In this document: piece after piece, positions 43,151-53,349 of the stretch
How positions within the stretch are numbered: the first letter of the stretch is position 1
Layout of the letters: each line of letters begins with the position of its first letter
Assembly: GCF_013393385.1 (NCBI RefSeq)
Contig: NZ_AP023239.1
Location: forward strand, 496,001 to 560,000
Direction of reading: 5' to 3'
Length of the DNA stretch: 64,000 nt
Source of the DNA: Paenibacillus sp. URB8-2
Lineage (GTDB): Bacteria; Bacillota; Bacilli; Paenibacillales; Paenibacillaceae
Notes under the pieces: model-generated
What the model saw: only the letters and a program-made list of their open reading frames with translations
What the model was told of the DNA's origin: nothing
Databases searched by the model: none
Translations under genes and position numbers: made by a program

Positions 43151-43180
43151 GGAAGCTCTCTTTCAAAATGGAGAGCTTCC
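43151..43180 (+). promoter_or_regulatory. intra-operon hairpin after the binding-protein gene
   Basis: A perfect 10-bp stem (GGAAGCTCTC with GAGAGCTTCC), 10-nt loop, followed by CTTCTTCT. Such hairpins protect the binding-protein mRNA or act as leaky terminators so that it is made in excess over the permeases. Confidence 0.65.
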
Positions 43181-43248
43181 CTTCTTCTAACAATACCCTG
43201 ATCCTTTCTTTGTCGGATTAGGCATTAGAAAGAAACGGAGAGCTTTCG

Positions 43249-44325
43249 ATGAATACCATGATTAGAAATAGTTGGGGAAAGACTTTCCTCTCTTTAATTG
43301 TCCTGCTGCTAAATATTGCGGTTCACCGTTTGTTCTGGAATTTGTTCCGGGATTTTACGATGCCCATCCCGGTAACAATTATTCTCGCTCTGATCTGGGG
43401 CGTTCTCGGGCTGTATCTGACTTATTATTCACTGAATTGGATTGTGGAGCAAATGAACGGCAGGTGGAAGGGGAAGATCCTTCCCGTGGTTTTTATCGGG
43501 CCCGCGGTACTTCTTCTGGCCTGGCTGCTTCTGTTTCCGGCGATCCGAACGCTCTTGTTAAGCTTTTTTAATGCGGACTCATCCGTGTTTGTAGGTCTAG
43601 GCAACTATATCGCCGTATTTACGGAAAGAACCCTGCAGATGGCGATCCGCAACAATTTGTTATGGGTATTGATCGGCACCTCCCTGTCCGTTTCGCTCGG
43701 ATTGATAGTAGCGGTTCTGGCGGACAGAAGCTCCTTTGAGAAAACGGCAAAATCCATATTATTTATGCCCATGGCGATATCCTTTGTGGCAATTGGAATT
43801 ATTTGGAAGTTTGTTTATTATTATAAACCCGGCGATGAACAAATCGGTTTACTGAACGCTGTTGTTGTGGCGCTAGGAGGCGAACCTCAAGCCTGGATTG
43901 GACTGATACAGCCCTGGAACAACCTGTTTCTTATTGCAACCATGGTGTGGACGCAAACCGGATTCGCGATGGTCATGCTGTCGGCGGCGATCAAAGGCAT
44001 TCCGGAAGAGATTCTGGAGGCGGCCCGGGTGGACGGCGCGAATGAAAGGATTATTTTCTTTCAAATTATCATTCCTTATATTCAAAGCACGATCTGGACG
44101 GTTCTTACAACCATTGTCGTGTTCACCTTGAAAATTTTCGACATTATCATGATAATGACCGGTGGACAATATGGAACCGAAGTTATCGCGACGCAGTATT
44201 ACAAGCAATTCTTCAACTTCCGGAACTTCGGCTACGGCTCTTCGCTGGCTATGATCCTGATGATCATACTGATACCTGTCATTGTCTACAATCTGCGCAT
44301 GTTTAAAAAGGAGGGAAGAATGTAA
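43249..44325 (+). CDS. ABC transporter permease, AglF/MalF-like
   Basis: A 358-aa permease with two extra N-terminal helices, then the six-helix core (VVFIGPAVLLLAWLLLFPAIRTL start) and the EAA loop EEILEAARVDGANERIIFF near residue 260. It forms the heterodimeric channel with the next gene. The stop codon overlaps the following start (TAATG). Confidence 0.92.
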   Translation: MNTMIRNSWGKTFLSLIVLLLNIAVHRLFWNLFRDFTMPIPVTIILALIWGVLGLYLTYYSLNWIVEQMNGRWKGKILPVVFIGPAVLLLAWLLLFPAIRTLLLSFFNADSSVFVGLGNYIAVFTERTLQMAIRNNLLWVLIGTSLSVSLGLIVAVLADRSSFEKTAKSILFMPMAISFVAIGIIWKFVYYYKPGDEQIGLLNAVVVALGGEPQAWIGLIQPWNNLFLIATMVWTQTGFAMVMLSAAIKGIPEEILEAARVDGANERIIFFQIIIPYIQSTIWTVLTTIVVFTLKIFDIIMIMTGGQYGTEVIATQYYKQFFNFRNFGYGSSLAMILMIILIPVIVYNLRMFKKEGRM

Positions 44326-45392
44326 TGCGAAAGAAACATCTTTCCTCCAAAATGATAATCAATGGAATACTGCTCGTCATATGCCTGATCTGGATCATTC
44401 CAACGCTGGGATTGTTTATCTCATCCTTCCGTATGCCTGACGACATTAAACAAAGCGGATGGTGGAATGTGTTTCCTCACCGCGAGTGGAAGCAAGTGGA
44501 AACGGTTGTCCTTCCGGCAGGGACAAATCTGAAGGGTCCTTTGGTGATTGAAGGAGCCGCAACGACCGACCGAAAGCTCCGCCAGGGCATTGAACTAGAG
44601 AATGGGCAAAGAGCCAAGTGGGAAAACCGGCGTGAATTATCCGTTGCGGTGCTGGAGAAGCGCTGGACGGTCAATTGGAATTTCACACTGGACAATTATA
44701 TAAGTATTTTGCAGGATAAGGGGCTGTCCTCCAGCGGACAACAGGTGAAAGGCTTGTCGAAAGCATTCTTCAATACCCTTACCGTATCCATACCGGCGAC
44801 CATTATCCCCATACTTATTGGCATTATCGCCGCATACGGCTTTTCCTGGATGCAGTTTAGGGGCAAACGCCTTCTGTTTTCCATTGTCATTGCCCTGCTC
44901 GTAGTTCCGCTCCAGGTATCCTTGATACCGATATTAAATGATTTTCTTAAGCTGGGGATCAACGGAACGATTCTGTCGATCTGGATCGCTCATACCGGCT
45001 TCGGGCTACCCCTGTCCATCTATTTTATGTATAACTATGTCAGCCAGCTGCCCAAGGATTTGTTCGAATCGGCTCATATGGACGGAGCGAACCATCTAAC
45101 CATTTTTCAGCGGATTGTACTGCCGTTGTCCGTTCCCGCATTGGCTTCGTTCGGAATTTTTCAATTCCTATGGGTGTGGAACGATTATCTTGTATCCCTT
45201 ATTTTCCTGGGAAGCCAGCCGGAACGCAAGGTTCTTTCCATCTATCTTTCGGAAATGTCCGGCCCTTACGGAAATGAATGGCACCTGCTAACCTCTAGCG
45301 CGTTCATCTCCATTATTATGCCGCTCGCTGTGTTTTTCCTTCTGCAGCGCTACTTTATCCGCGGTTTGATGGGCGGCTCGGTGAAAGGTTAA
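44325..45392 (+). CDS. ABC transporter permease, AglG/MalG-like
   Basis: A 355-aa permease with a large periplasmic insert of about 100 residues after the first helix, as known for AglG-type proteins. Then come the core helices and the EAA loop KDLFESAHMDGANHLTIF near residue 245, with the end LQRYFIRGLMGGSVKG typical for MalG relatives. Overlaps the aglF-like stop by one base, showing translational coupling. Confidence 0.92.
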   Translation: MRKKHLSSKMIINGILLVICLIWIIPTLGLFISSFRMPDDIKQSGWWNVFPHREWKQVETVVLPAGTNLKGPLVIEGAATTDRKLRQGIELENGQRAKWENRRELSVAVLEKRWTVNWNFTLDNYISILQDKGLSSSGQQVKGLSKAFFNTLTVSIPATIIPILIGIIAAYGFSWMQFRGKRLLFSIVIALLVVPLQVSLIPILNDFLKLGINGTILSIWIAHTGFGLPLSIYFMYNYVSQLPKDLFESAHMDGANHLTIFQRIVLPLSVPALASFGIFQFLWVWNDYLVSLIFLGSQPERKVLSIYLSEMSGPYGNEWHLLTSSAFISIIMPLAVFFLLQRYFIRGLMGGSVKG

Positions 45393-45451
45393 TTTACAGC
45401 ATTTATCATGCACTTATTTAACATCTAAGTCCAACTTGTGGAGGTCTCATA

Positions 45452-47131
45452 ATGAAAACGAATTGGTGGAAAGAAAGCGTCGTTTATCAGATTTATCCCA
45501 GAAGCTTCAAGGATTCGAATGGAGACGGGATCGGAGATCTGCAAGGCATTATTTCAAAACTGGATTATATCGAAAATCTCGGCGTGGACGTGGTATGGCT
45601 TTCCCCGGTATATAAGTCTCCGAATGATGACAACGGCTACGATATTAGCGATTACAGGGATATCATGGACGAATTCGGTACGATGGCCGATTGGGAACAA
45701 CTGCTACGGGAAGTCCATGGACGTAGAATGAAGCTGATCATGGATCTGGTTGTTAACCATACCTCCGACGAACACCAGTGGTTTATCGAGTCCCGCAGCT
45801 CAAAGAACAACGCCTACAGGGATTATTACATGTGGCATCCGGGCAAGGACGGTCAGCCCCCTAACAACTGGGAGTCCGTTTTCAGCGGATCGGTTTGGCA
45901 GTTTGATGAGAACACCGGTGAATATTATCTGCATTTGTACAGTACCAAGCAGCCGGATTTAAATTGGGAAAATGAGGACGTCCGCAAGGAAATTTACGAT
46001 ATGATGAATTTCTGGCTCGAAAAGGGGATCGACGGATTCCGGATGGACACCATCACCACACTGTCGAAGGTGCCTGATTTTCCGGATGCGCCAATTGTTA
46101 AAGAAGGGCCTTATCAGCCGGCCACGCAGTATTATATCAACGGTCCCCGCCTTCAAAGTTATCTCGATGAAATGAAGCAGGAAGTGATTTCCAAATATGA
46201 CATCCTGACTGTTGGCGAGACGCCGGGAGCGACTCCCGATGAAGCCATACATTACACGAATGAAGAAACAGGCTTTATGAGCATGTTGTTCCAATGGGAG
46301 CATATTGAAGCGGATCCCGGTACGGGCGGTAAATGGGAAGAAGATACATGGAACATGCCTGAATTCAGATCAGCCATGACAAAGTGGCAGAACGAATTGG
46401 AAGGCAAAGGCTGGAATACGCTTTATTTAAGCAATCATGATCAGCCGCGTCAGGTTTCCCGCTTTGGCGATGACCGGGGCTACTGGAAAGAGTCGGCGAA
46501 AATGCTCGGTACGTGCCTGCACATGATGAAGGGTACTCCTTTTGTTTATCAAGGCGAGGAGCTTGGGATGACCAATGTGGCGTTCGGGTCGATAGATGAT
46601 TATCGTTGTGTAGAAACGAGAAATATGTATCGGGCAGCGATTGCTGCCGGGAAAGATCACGAGTCTCTGATGAAGGCGATTCATCATAAAAGCCGGGATA
46701 ACGGCCGGACTCCAATGCAATGGGACGACAGCGTCAACGGCGGATTTACGACGGGAAATCCATGGATCGGTGTAAATCCGGCTTACCCTCAAATCAACGC
46801 TGAGCAACAGCTTAATGACCCGGATTCCATATATCATTATTACAAAAAGCTGATTTCCTTGAGACGGGAATATCCCATTATTTTATGGGGTATCTATGAA
46901 TTGATTTTGAACGACCACAAGCATATTTACGCCTATACCCGGCGTATGGAAGAACAGACACTGCTGGTGATCAACAACTTTTCGGGAGAGGCCCAACGTT
47001 TTGTATGGGACGGAATTAGCGCTTACTTCAACCGGCAGCGGCTGATTGGCAACTATTCGCCTTCCGGCGAGCTATCGGAGAATATGGAGCTTCGGCCGTA
47101 TGAAGCCGCAGTTTATTTACTGCATCCTTAA
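45452..47131 (+). CDS. GH13 alpha-glucosidase (oligo-1,6-glucosidase type)
   Basis: A 559-aa cytoplasmic glycoside hydrolase family 13 enzyme. The start WWKESVVYQIYPRSFKDSNGDG is typical of the oligo-1,6-glucosidase/sucrase branch. Conserved regions: MDLVVNHTSDEH, the nucleophile in DGFRMDTI (Asp near 198), the acid/base in VGETPG (Glu near 255), and the third acid in SNHDQPR (Asp near 332). It hydrolyses alpha-glucosidic bonds of the imported oligosaccharide. No signal peptide. A second, similar enzyme is encoded at 61507. Confidence 0.95.
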   Translation: MKTNWWKESVVYQIYPRSFKDSNGDGIGDLQGIISKLDYIENLGVDVVWLSPVYKSPNDDNGYDISDYRDIMDEFGTMADWEQLLREVHGRRMKLIMDLVVNHTSDEHQWFIESRSSKNNAYRDYYMWHPGKDGQPPNNWESVFSGSVWQFDENTGEYYLHLYSTKQPDLNWENEDVRKEIYDMMNFWLEKGIDGFRMDTITTLSKVPDFPDAPIVKEGPYQPATQYYINGPRLQSYLDEMKQEVISKYDILTVGETPGATPDEAIHYTNEETGFMSMLFQWEHIEADPGTGGKWEEDTWNMPEFRSAMTKWQNELEGKGWNTLYLSNHDQPRQVSRFGDDRGYWKESAKMLGTCLHMMKGTPFVYQGEELGMTNVAFGSIDDYRCVETRNMYRAAIAAGKDHESLMKAIHHKSRDNGRTPMQWDDSVNGGFTTGNPWIGVNPAYPQINAEQQLNDPDSIYHYYKKLISLRREYPIILWGIYELILNDHKHIYAYTRRMEEQTLLVINNFSGEAQRFVWDGISAYFNRQRLIGNYSPSGELSENMELRPYEAAVYLLHP

Positions 47132-47153
47132 AAAGGCGAAGGAGGTCAGTTCA

Positions 47154-48170
47154 TTGAGGAGAATGTTCGCAAATAACGGCTACGCCTACTTCCTTGTCGT
47201 ATTAGCGCTGCATCTACTCGGGGGAGCCGGATTTCTTATGGCAACGGACCGTCAGCCGGAACTGTGGGGGCTTGGTCTTTTGGCTTATTCGCTTGGCCTG
47301 CGTCACGCTTTTGACGCCGATCATATTGCGGCCATTGACAATACGATCCGGAAACTGATCGAACGGAAGAGCAACCCTTTGGGGGTTGGCCTGTATTTTT
47401 CTTTAGGCCACTCGACGGTCGTCTTTCTTATGGTGCTGGCGATCGCGTTCTCAATGAACACGTTTGTGTTCGACAATCCGGCACTGCGTGAAATCGGCGG
47501 GCTGATCGGGACGTCGGTATCCGGTTTCTTCCTGATCTTCATCGGACTGATCAATGTGATCACGCTTGTGAAGCTATGGCGCGGAGCATGGGGAGCGGGG
47601 GGCCGAACAGGTGGGAATTTCAAATCGGACCATCAGAGCCATCAGCATGGACCCAAAGGAATTTTTACGAAATGCTTGGCTCCGGCTCTTCGAATGATCA
47701 ACAAAAGCTGGCATATGTATCCGCTCGGCTTTCTGTTTGGACTAGGATTTGATACGGCGACGGAAGTTAGCCTGCTGGCCTTGACGGCTGGTACAGCGAG
47801 TCAATCGTTCTCCATCGTCGGCATTTTGTCCCTGCCGCTGCTGTTTGCCTCGGGGATGAGCTTCATGGATACAATTAACGGTGCGATTATGACCAGAGCC
47901 TACCGGTGGGCATTCGTTTCCTATAAGAAGAAAATCGCCTATAACCTGATTTTGACCGGAGTCTCGGTCGTATCGGCATTATTCATCGGTATCATTCAGT
48001 TGGTTCATTTAATGGAAGCCCGGTGGCCGAAGTCCGCTGCTGATTGGGTAAACGGGCTGGATTTCGTGTATCTGGGCTACGCTCTGGCCGGATTTCTGAT
48101 CCTCAGTTGGATCGTCTCCATAATCATTTGGAAAGGGATGAAGAGCAGACATGCAGTTGACGGAACGTGA
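47154..48170 (+). CDS. nickel/cobalt permease, HoxN/HupN/NixA (NiCoT) family
   Basis: A 338-aa membrane protein with about eight helices and the NiCoT signature [14 protein letters not shown] (HX4DH) near residue 55, plus [12 protein letters not shown] near 200 and the [12 protein letters not shown] motif. A His-rich loop ([11 protein letters not shown]) lies between. It imports nickel for the urease encoded next. The start is TTG at 47154 with GGAGG eight bases upstream. It begins 22 bp after the glucosidase gene with no terminator, and overlaps ureA by 20 bp. Confidence 0.92.
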   Translation: MRRMFANNGYAYFLVVLALHLLGGAGFLMATDRQPELWGLGLLAYSLGLRHAFDADHIAAIDNTIRKLIERKSNPLGVGLYFSLGHSTVVFLMVLAIAFSMNTFVFDNPALREIGGLIGTSVSGFFLIFIGLINVITLVKLWRGAWGAGGRTGGNFKSDHQSHQHGPKGIFTKCLAPALRMINKSWHMYPLGFLFGLGFDTATEVSLLALTAGTASQSFSIVGILSLPLLFASGMSFMDTINGAIMTRAYRWAFVSYKKKIAYNLILTGVSVVSALFIGIIQLVHLMEARWPKSAADWVNGLDFVYLGYALAGFLILSWIVSIIIWKGMKSRHAVDGT

Positions 48171-48456
48171 AAAGGAAAAACTTCTGATTACGGTTGCGGC
48201 CAATCTGGCCCGGACCCGGTTAGAACGGGGAGTCAAGCTGAATTATCCGGAAAGCGTGGCGCTGATTACTTCGGAAATTATGGAAGGCGCCCGGGATGGA
48301 AGGAGTGTAGCGGAGTTAATGGAATACGGAACCCGCATTCTTACGGCGGACCAGGTTATGGAAGGCGTTCCCCAAATGATCCACGAGGTTCAGGCGGAAG
48401 CGACGTTCCCGGACGGGACCAAGCTGGTAACCGTTCATCAGCCTATCGGCTCATGA
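48151..48456 (+). CDS. ureA: urease subunit gamma
   Basis: A 101-aa protein matching the full length of urease gamma subunits: [21 protein letters not shown] at the start, [22 protein letters not shown], and [21 protein letters not shown] at the end. It is a structural subunit of the nickel enzyme that hydrolyses urea to ammonia and carbamate. Start ATG at 48151, within the end of the nickel permease gene. Confidence 0.97.
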   Translation: MQLTEREKEKLLITVAANLARTRLERGVKLNYPESVALITSEIMEGARDGRSVAELMEYGTRILTADQVMEGVPQMIHEVQAEATFPDGTKLVTVHQPIGS

Positions 48457-48525
48457 GCAGGTTTCATTGTAGTGGATGAAGCGGCCCATGAGGAGCAGCC
48501 ACGTCTGAAAAGGAGGGATTGTAAC

Positions 48526-48894
48526 ATGGTACCGGGCGAATACCGGGTTAAGCCGGGAAAGATCGAACTAAATGCCGGGAGGAAAAGCTGCGAAATACGG
48601 GTGACCAACCTTGGCGACCGCCCTGTTCAAGTCGGTTCGCACTTTCACTTTTTCGAGGTCAACCGGCAATTACAGTTTTCGCGCGAAGTCGCTTTTGGCA
48701 TGAGGCTGGATATTCCGGCCGGAACGGCCGTCCGCTTTGAGCCGGGAGAAGAAAAGCCTGTACCGTTAACCGGGCTTGGAGGGAGCAAGCTTTCGTTCGG
48801 GCTGAACGGATTATCGAACGGTCCCGTGGAAGCGGGCGCAATGCCCGATGTAATAAGGAAGCGGATCTCGGAATGGGAGGGATTCGGTGAGTAA
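48526..48894 (+). CDS. ureB: urease subunit beta
   Basis: A 122-aa protein with typical beta-subunit sequence: [40 protein letters not shown], and [18 protein letters not shown]-like segment. The ATG at 48526 with AAAGGAGGG is correct; an upstream in-frame extension has no homology. It overlaps ureC by eight bases. Confidence 0.97.
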   Translation: MVPGEYRVKPGKIELNAGRKSCEIRVTNLGDRPVQVGSHFHFFEVNRQLQFSREVAFGMRLDIPAGTAVRFEPGEEKPVPLTGLGGSKLSFGLNGLSNGPVEAGAMPDVIRKRISEWEGFGE

Positions 48895-50599
48895 AATGAA
48901 TCGAAGCGCGTATGCCGGCATGTTCGGTCCTACTACAGGCGATGCTGTCCGGCTTGCAGATACAGAGCTTTGGGCGGAAATTGAACGGGATTATACCGTG
49001 TATGGCGATGAATGTAAGTTTGGCGGAGGAAAGGTGATCCGGGACGGCATGGGACAGTCCGCTAATGCCCTACGTGATGACGGTGTTCTGGATACGATCA
49101 TTACGAACGCGGTGATTATTGATCACTGGGGAATTGTAAAGGCCGATATCGGACTCAAGGACGGAATGATTGTCGGGATCGGTAAAGGGGGAAACCCGGA
49201 CATTATGGACGGCGTTCATCCGGATATGATCATCGGGGCGAGTACGGAGGTGATTGCGGGGGAAGGAAAAATCGTCACGGCAGGCGGGGTGGACGCCCAC
49301 ATTCACTTCATATGCCCGCAGCAGATCGAAACCGCCCTTTCTTCCGGAGTTACCACGATGATCGGCGGAGGAACAGGCCCCGCGACCGGCACGAATGCGA
49401 CAACCTGTACTCCGGGAGCGTGGCATATGCGGCGCATGCTGGAGGCGGCGGAAGCCTTTCCGATGAATCTCGGATTCACGGGCAAAGGCAACGCTTCGTC
49501 GGCAGGACCGCTCGCCGAGCAGGTTGAAGCCGGGGCTATCGGACTAAAGCTGCATGAAGACTGGGGAACAACCCCTTCTGCCATTGATACTTGTCTTCAA
49601 GTGGCGGACGAATATGACGTTCAGGTAGCCATTCATACCGACACCCTGAACGAAGCTGGATTTTTGGAGGATACCCTTCGGGCGATTAACGGCAGGACCA
49701 TTCACACCTATCATACGGAAGGTGCAGGGGGCGGACATGCGCCGGACATCATCCGCGCTGCTTCCGAGCAGAATGTGCTTCCTTCGTCCACCAACCCAAC
49801 GCGGCCTTTCACGGTCAACACCGTTGAGGAGCATTTGGACATGCTGATGGTCTGCCATCACCTGGACAGCAAAATCCCGGAGGACGTGGCCTTTGCCGAC
49901 TCCAGAATCCGTCCGGAAACGATTGCTGCTGAGGATATTTTGCACGATCTCGGAGTGTTCAGCATGATCAGCTCCGACTCGCAAGCGATGGGACGCGTAG
50001 GTGAAGTTATACTCCGGACCTGGCAGACCGCGGACAAGATGAAACGGCAGCGCGGACCGCTTGCTCCGGATACTGTCAGCGATAACTTTCGGATTAAACG
50101 CTATATTTCCAAATATACGATTAACCCGGCAATTACTCATGGCATTTCCCATCTAGTCGGTTCGGTGGAGGCAGGGAAGTTCGCGGATTTGGTCATTTGG
50201 TCGCCGATGTTCTTCGGAGTTAAGCCGGATCTTGTACTCAAGGGCGGCAGTATCGCCTATGCCCAAATGGGAGATCCCAATGCATCCATACCGACGCCTC
50301 AGCCGGTTATGGGCAGACCGATGTTTGCCTCCTATGGAAAATCGGTGGAGCAAAGCGCCATTACCTTTGTATCCAAAGCGGCCTTTGAGAATGGAATCGT
50401 GGAGCAGCTGGGCTTGCGTAAAAGAGTAGAGCCCGTCCGGAACTGCCGCGGAGTTGCCAAAAAGGATATGATCCATAACGACTGCACTCCGAAAATCGAA
50501 GTGGACCCGGAAACCTACAAAGTGACGGTTGACGGTGTTCCGGCCGTGTGTGAACCGGCGGACAAGCTCCCTATGGCGCAGCGTTACTTCTTATTTTAA
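48887..50599 (+). CDS. ureC: urease subunit alpha (catalytic)
   Basis: The 570-aa catalytic subunit. Nickel ligands are visible in [11 protein letters not shown] (His near 137 and 139), the carbamylated Lys in GLKLHEDWG (about K221), and AIHTDTLNE and [12 protein letters not shown]. The mobile flap has [20 protein letters not shown] with the catalytic His, and the last Asp ligand lies in [12 protein letters not shown] start with GGGAGG. Full length, no sign of damage. Confidence 0.98.
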   Translation: MSKMNRSAYAGMFGPTTGDAVRLADTELWAEIERDYTVYGDECKFGGGKVIRDGMGQSANALRDDGVLDTIITNAVIIDHWGIVKADIGLKDGMIVGIGKGGNPDIMDGVHPDMIIGASTEVIAGEGKIVTAGGVDAHIHFICPQQIETALSSGVTTMIGGGTGPATGTNATTCTPGAWHMRRMLEAAEAFPMNLGFTGKGNASSAGPLAEQVEAGAIGLKLHEDWGTTPSAIDTCLQVADEYDVQVAIHTDTLNEAGFLEDTLRAINGRTIHTYHTEGAGGGHAPDIIRAASEQNVLPSSTNPTRPFTVNTVEEHLDMLMVCHHLDSKIPEDVAFADSRIRPETIAAEDILHDLGVFSMISSDSQAMGRVGEVILRTWQTADKMKRQRGPLAPDTVSDNFRIKRYISKYTINPAITHGISHLVGSVEAGKFADLVIWSPMFFGVKPDLVLKGGSIAYAQMGDPNASIPTPQPVMGRPMFASYGKSVEQSAITFVSKAAFENGIVEQLGLRKRVEPVRNCRGVAKKDMIHNDCTPKIEVDPETYKVTVDGVPAVCEPADKLPMAQRYFLF

Positions 50600-50615
50600 G
50601 CCTGGAGGGATGCCA

Positions 50616-51299
50616 ATGATACCTTGGCTGGCGGTTCAACAGCTTCTGGATTCCGCATTGCCGATAGGCGGTTTTTCACACTCATTCGGACTTGAAACGG
50701 CGGTGCAGGAAGGACGGATCCGCAATATGCTGGAGCTGGAGAAGTATCTTGGCACGATGATTCTGCAAAGTTGGTCCACTGCCGACGCCATGGTCGTTAA
50801 GGCCGTTTACGAGACGGCCGACGGGCAGGATTGGAAGCGGCTCTGGCATGTGGAAAGACTGGTCCATCTTCAGAGGATCGGATCCGAAACGCGTTCAGGC
50901 GTGGAAAAGATGGGCAGACGCCTGCTGCAATTGGCTGTCGTTATCCACCCTGCGATCGACTGGTCTCCGCTGCAGAAGGCGCACGAGTCCGGAGAATGTC
51001 TGGCTACCCATCCTCTTGTCCACGGCTTTATCTGTCTCCGCCTGGGATTGAGTCTGGAGCAGGCGGTGCAGGGATATTTATACACCTGCATCGTTACCGG
51101 AACGGGCAGCGCTTTACGCCTGTTATCCGTGGGTCAAACCGAATGCCAGGCGCTTATTACGAGGCTTTCACCCGTAATCGGACAGGGATGGGAGATCGCA
51201 AGGGAGTTGCGGCCCGAGGATGCATATGGGAATGTGCCGGTCTCAGAGCTTTACGCAGCAAGGCATGAAACGTTATATTCCAGGCTTTTTATGTCATAA
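50616..51299 (+). CDS. ureF: urease accessory protein UreF
   Basis: A 227-aa all-helical accessory protein: LLDSALPIGGFSHSFGLETAVQEG at the start is the UreF hallmark, and the RLGLSLEQAVQGYLYT region follows. It forms a complex with UreG and UreD that delivers nickel to the apo-enzyme. The ATG at 50616 (or 50610) follows GGAGGG, 17 bp after ureC. Confidence 0.95.
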   Translation: MIPWLAVQQLLDSALPIGGFSHSFGLETAVQEGRIRNMLELEKYLGTMILQSWSTADAMVVKAVYETADGQDWKRLWHVERLVHLQRIGSETRSGVEKMGRRLLQLAVVIHPAIDWSPLQKAHESGECLATHPLVHGFICLRLGLSLEQAVQGYLYTCIVTGTGSALRLLSVGQTECQALITRLSPVIGQGWEIARELRPEDAYGNVPVSELYAARHETLYSRLFMS

Positions 51300-51336
51300 C
51301 CGCAAAGATTTCCATACTTGAAACGGAGGGAATGTT

Positions 51337-52020
51337 ATGTGCCAAGGGCAAGGACATCATCACCAGGATTGGTCACAACCGGTATTCGGCGGGGCGCGTC
51401 CGATTCGAATTGGGATCGGCGGCCCTGTGGGTTCGGGTAAAACCGCATTAGTGGAACGGGTTGCGCGCGAATTGGGAGACAAATACAGCCTTGCTGTCAT
51501 TACCAACGATATTTATACCAAAGAGGATGCACGCATCCTGCTGGATACCGGAGTCCTTCCGGAGGACCGGGTCATCGGCGTAGAAACGGGCGGCTGTCCC
51601 CATACGGCGATCCGGGAAGATGCTTCCATGAATTTTGAAGCGGTTGAGGAATTGGAAGGGCGCTTCTCCGATCTGTCCATGATTTTGATTGAAAGCGGAG
51701 GGGACAATCTGGCGGCGGCCTTCAGCCCGGAGTTGGTGGATCGTTTTATTTATATTATTGATGTAGCTCAAGGCGAAAAAATCCCCAGAAAAGGCGGACC
51801 CGGCATTATGCGTTCAGACCTTCTTATCATTAACAAGACGGACCTTGCTCCCCATGTCGGCGCAAGCCTGAAGGTGATGGAAGAAGATACGAAACGGATG
51901 CGGGGCGAACAACCTTATGTATTCTCCAATCTATTGGGCGGCGACGGTCTAAATGAAATTGTCTCCTGGATTGAGCATGAACTTCTTCACGCTCATAAAA
52001 TCGAACATGATCACGCCTGA
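51337..52020 (+). CDS. ureG: urease accessory GTPase UreG
   Basis: A 227-aa SIMIBI-class GTPase: P-loop GGPVGSGKT near residues 28-36, [11 protein letters not shown], a nickel-binding CPH in [14 protein letters not shown], and NKTDLAP as the guanine-specificity motif. Its N-terminus is Cys/His-bearing ([12 protein letters not shown]), which may bind nickel and matters because no ureE gene is present. The 3' end overlaps ureD. Confidence 0.96.
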   Translation: MCQGQGHHHQDWSQPVFGGARPIRIGIGGPVGSGKTALVERVARELGDKYSLAVITNDIYTKEDARILLDTGVLPEDRVIGVETGGCPHTAIREDASMNFEAVEELEGRFSDLSMILIESGGDNLAAAFSPELVDRFIYIIDVAQGEKIPRKGGPGIMRSDLLIINKTDLAPHVGASLKVMEEDTKRMRGEQPYVFSNLLGGDGLNEIVSWIEHELLHAHKIEHDHA

Positions 52021-52864
52021 TTCCGCATCTACAAAGGCTTCGGTTCTTCAGGCTGCGGCATCCTTCCGGAATGGGACAACGGGGCTGAGTCGAAGGTACT
52101 GCACCTCCCCTGTCAAAATCGCCAAAACTTTTCCGAATTTGAAGGAGCTTGGCGTAATGATAATGGACGCATCCCCCGGGATGCTGGAGGGCGACCGTTA
52201 TGAATTCGATTGGGAAGCGGAAGAAGGCGCGCATCTTTCCCTCACGAACCAGGGGTTTACAAAGGTTCATCCCGGCAGCCCGGAGAAAGGCTCATCCATG
52301 GCCAGCAGATTCCTTCTCGCGCCTAATGCCTGCATAGAAAATATGATGAAGCCGATTATGCTTTACAAGGACGCCTCCTTTGAGAACGAAACCACGGTGA
52401 ATCTTGGAGTGGGGGCGGTCTGGATGCAGGGGGAAGTGCTGTGCCCGGGAAGGACTGCGCGTGGAGAGAGCTTCCTTTACCGCAAATTGGATAACCGGCT
52501 TAAGGTTTACTATGAAGGGGAGTTGATCCATTACCAACGGCAGCGGATCCTTCCGGAAGCCCAGCAGATCTATTCCATAGGCGCTTGGGAGAATCATAGC
52601 CATATCGGAACGTTTCATGTATTTTCAGATAAGGTTACACCGGACCTATTGGTGAAAATAAGGAATGCATTAGAAGAAGCGCCATCCCGGACGGACTGTC
52701 CTGCTTATGCCGGAGCTGCGTTAACCTACCGGCACGGTATCGCTGTAACAGCAGCTTCCTCTTCTGCATGGATTCTTCAGGAATGGCTGCAGTTGATTCG
52801 TGAAATTGTACGCGGGGACCTACTGGAACCTTTGCCACTCCTTTGGAGCAATGGCTTGCTCTAA
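52007..52864 (+). CDS. ureD: urease accessory protein UreD
   Basis: A 285-aa beta-rich scaffold protein (UreD, also called UreH): [30 protein letters not shown] near the start and the [18 protein letters not shown] motif in the middle are diagnostic. It forms the UreDFG activation complex on urease. The start is uncertain: the ATG at 52007 lies within ureG and has a weak site; another in-frame ATG is at 51977. Last gene of the urease operon. Confidence 0.92.
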   Translation: MITPDSASTKASVLQAAASFRNGTTGLSRRYCTSPVKIAKTFPNLKELGVMIMDASPGMLEGDRYEFDWEAEEGAHLSLTNQGFTKVHPGSPEKGSSMASRFLLAPNACIENMMKPIMLYKDASFENETTVNLGVGAVWMQGEVLCPGRTARGESFLYRKLDNRLKVYYEGELIHYQRQRILPEAQQIYSIGAWENHSHIGTFHVFSDKVTPDLLVKIRNALEEAPSRTDCPAYAGAALTYRHGIAVTAASSSAWILQEWLQLIREIVRGDLLEPLPLLWSNGLL

Positions 52865-53063
52865 GGAGGATGATAAGAATAGAACTTGTGGTCCTCATTT
52901 CTGAAAATTATTAGGCGATGTCTGACCTGTTGTTATACAGTGTCCGGCGTCGTTTTTTTATCAGAAATAGGAGAGAAGACCCCTTCCTCTGTTGCGTGCA
53001 CCCCTTAGAATAGACATTGGATAAAGCCCCTGGTTTATCCGATGAAAAAAGGGGGTGCATTTT
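52865..53063. other. intergenic region after ureD
   Basis: No gene seen. AT-rich with a T-run near 52953-52960 that may mark the left part of the IS3-type remnant. No clear terminal inverted repeat could be defined. Confidence 0.4.
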
Positions 53064-53278
53064 TATGCCAGTGACAAAAGGGAAGAAGTGTAACACGTAT
53101 ACGTATGAGACCAAGCTGGAGGCAATACGGCTTCATCTTGAATTCCAGTTAGCAACCTGTGTAAACTTTTTGGTGCTTCCAGAAGTGGATACTACGCCTT
53201 CTTGAGACGTAAAGAAACGGATCGAGATTACGAAGCCAAGGCACTTGTCAGAAAAGTATATGAGCAATATACAGCCTA
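53064..53278 (+). pseudogene. IS3-family transposase remnant with internal deletion
   Basis: An intact orfA-type start (MPVTKGKKCNTYTYETKLEA, with GGGGGTG upstream) is fused after ~28 codons to a different frame that reads SNLCKLFGASRSGYYAFLRR then DYEAKALVRKVYEQY. That is the N-terminal HTH_21 region of orfB in IS150-like elements. The helix-turn-helix of orfA and the DDE domain are deleted, so it cannot transpose. Confidence 0.8.
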
Positions 53279-53349
53279 GGGGGGCAGTGTATATAAAATA
53301 GGGTTTTGACCTTTGCAGGCAGGGGATGAATCGACTTTCCACGTCTTTC

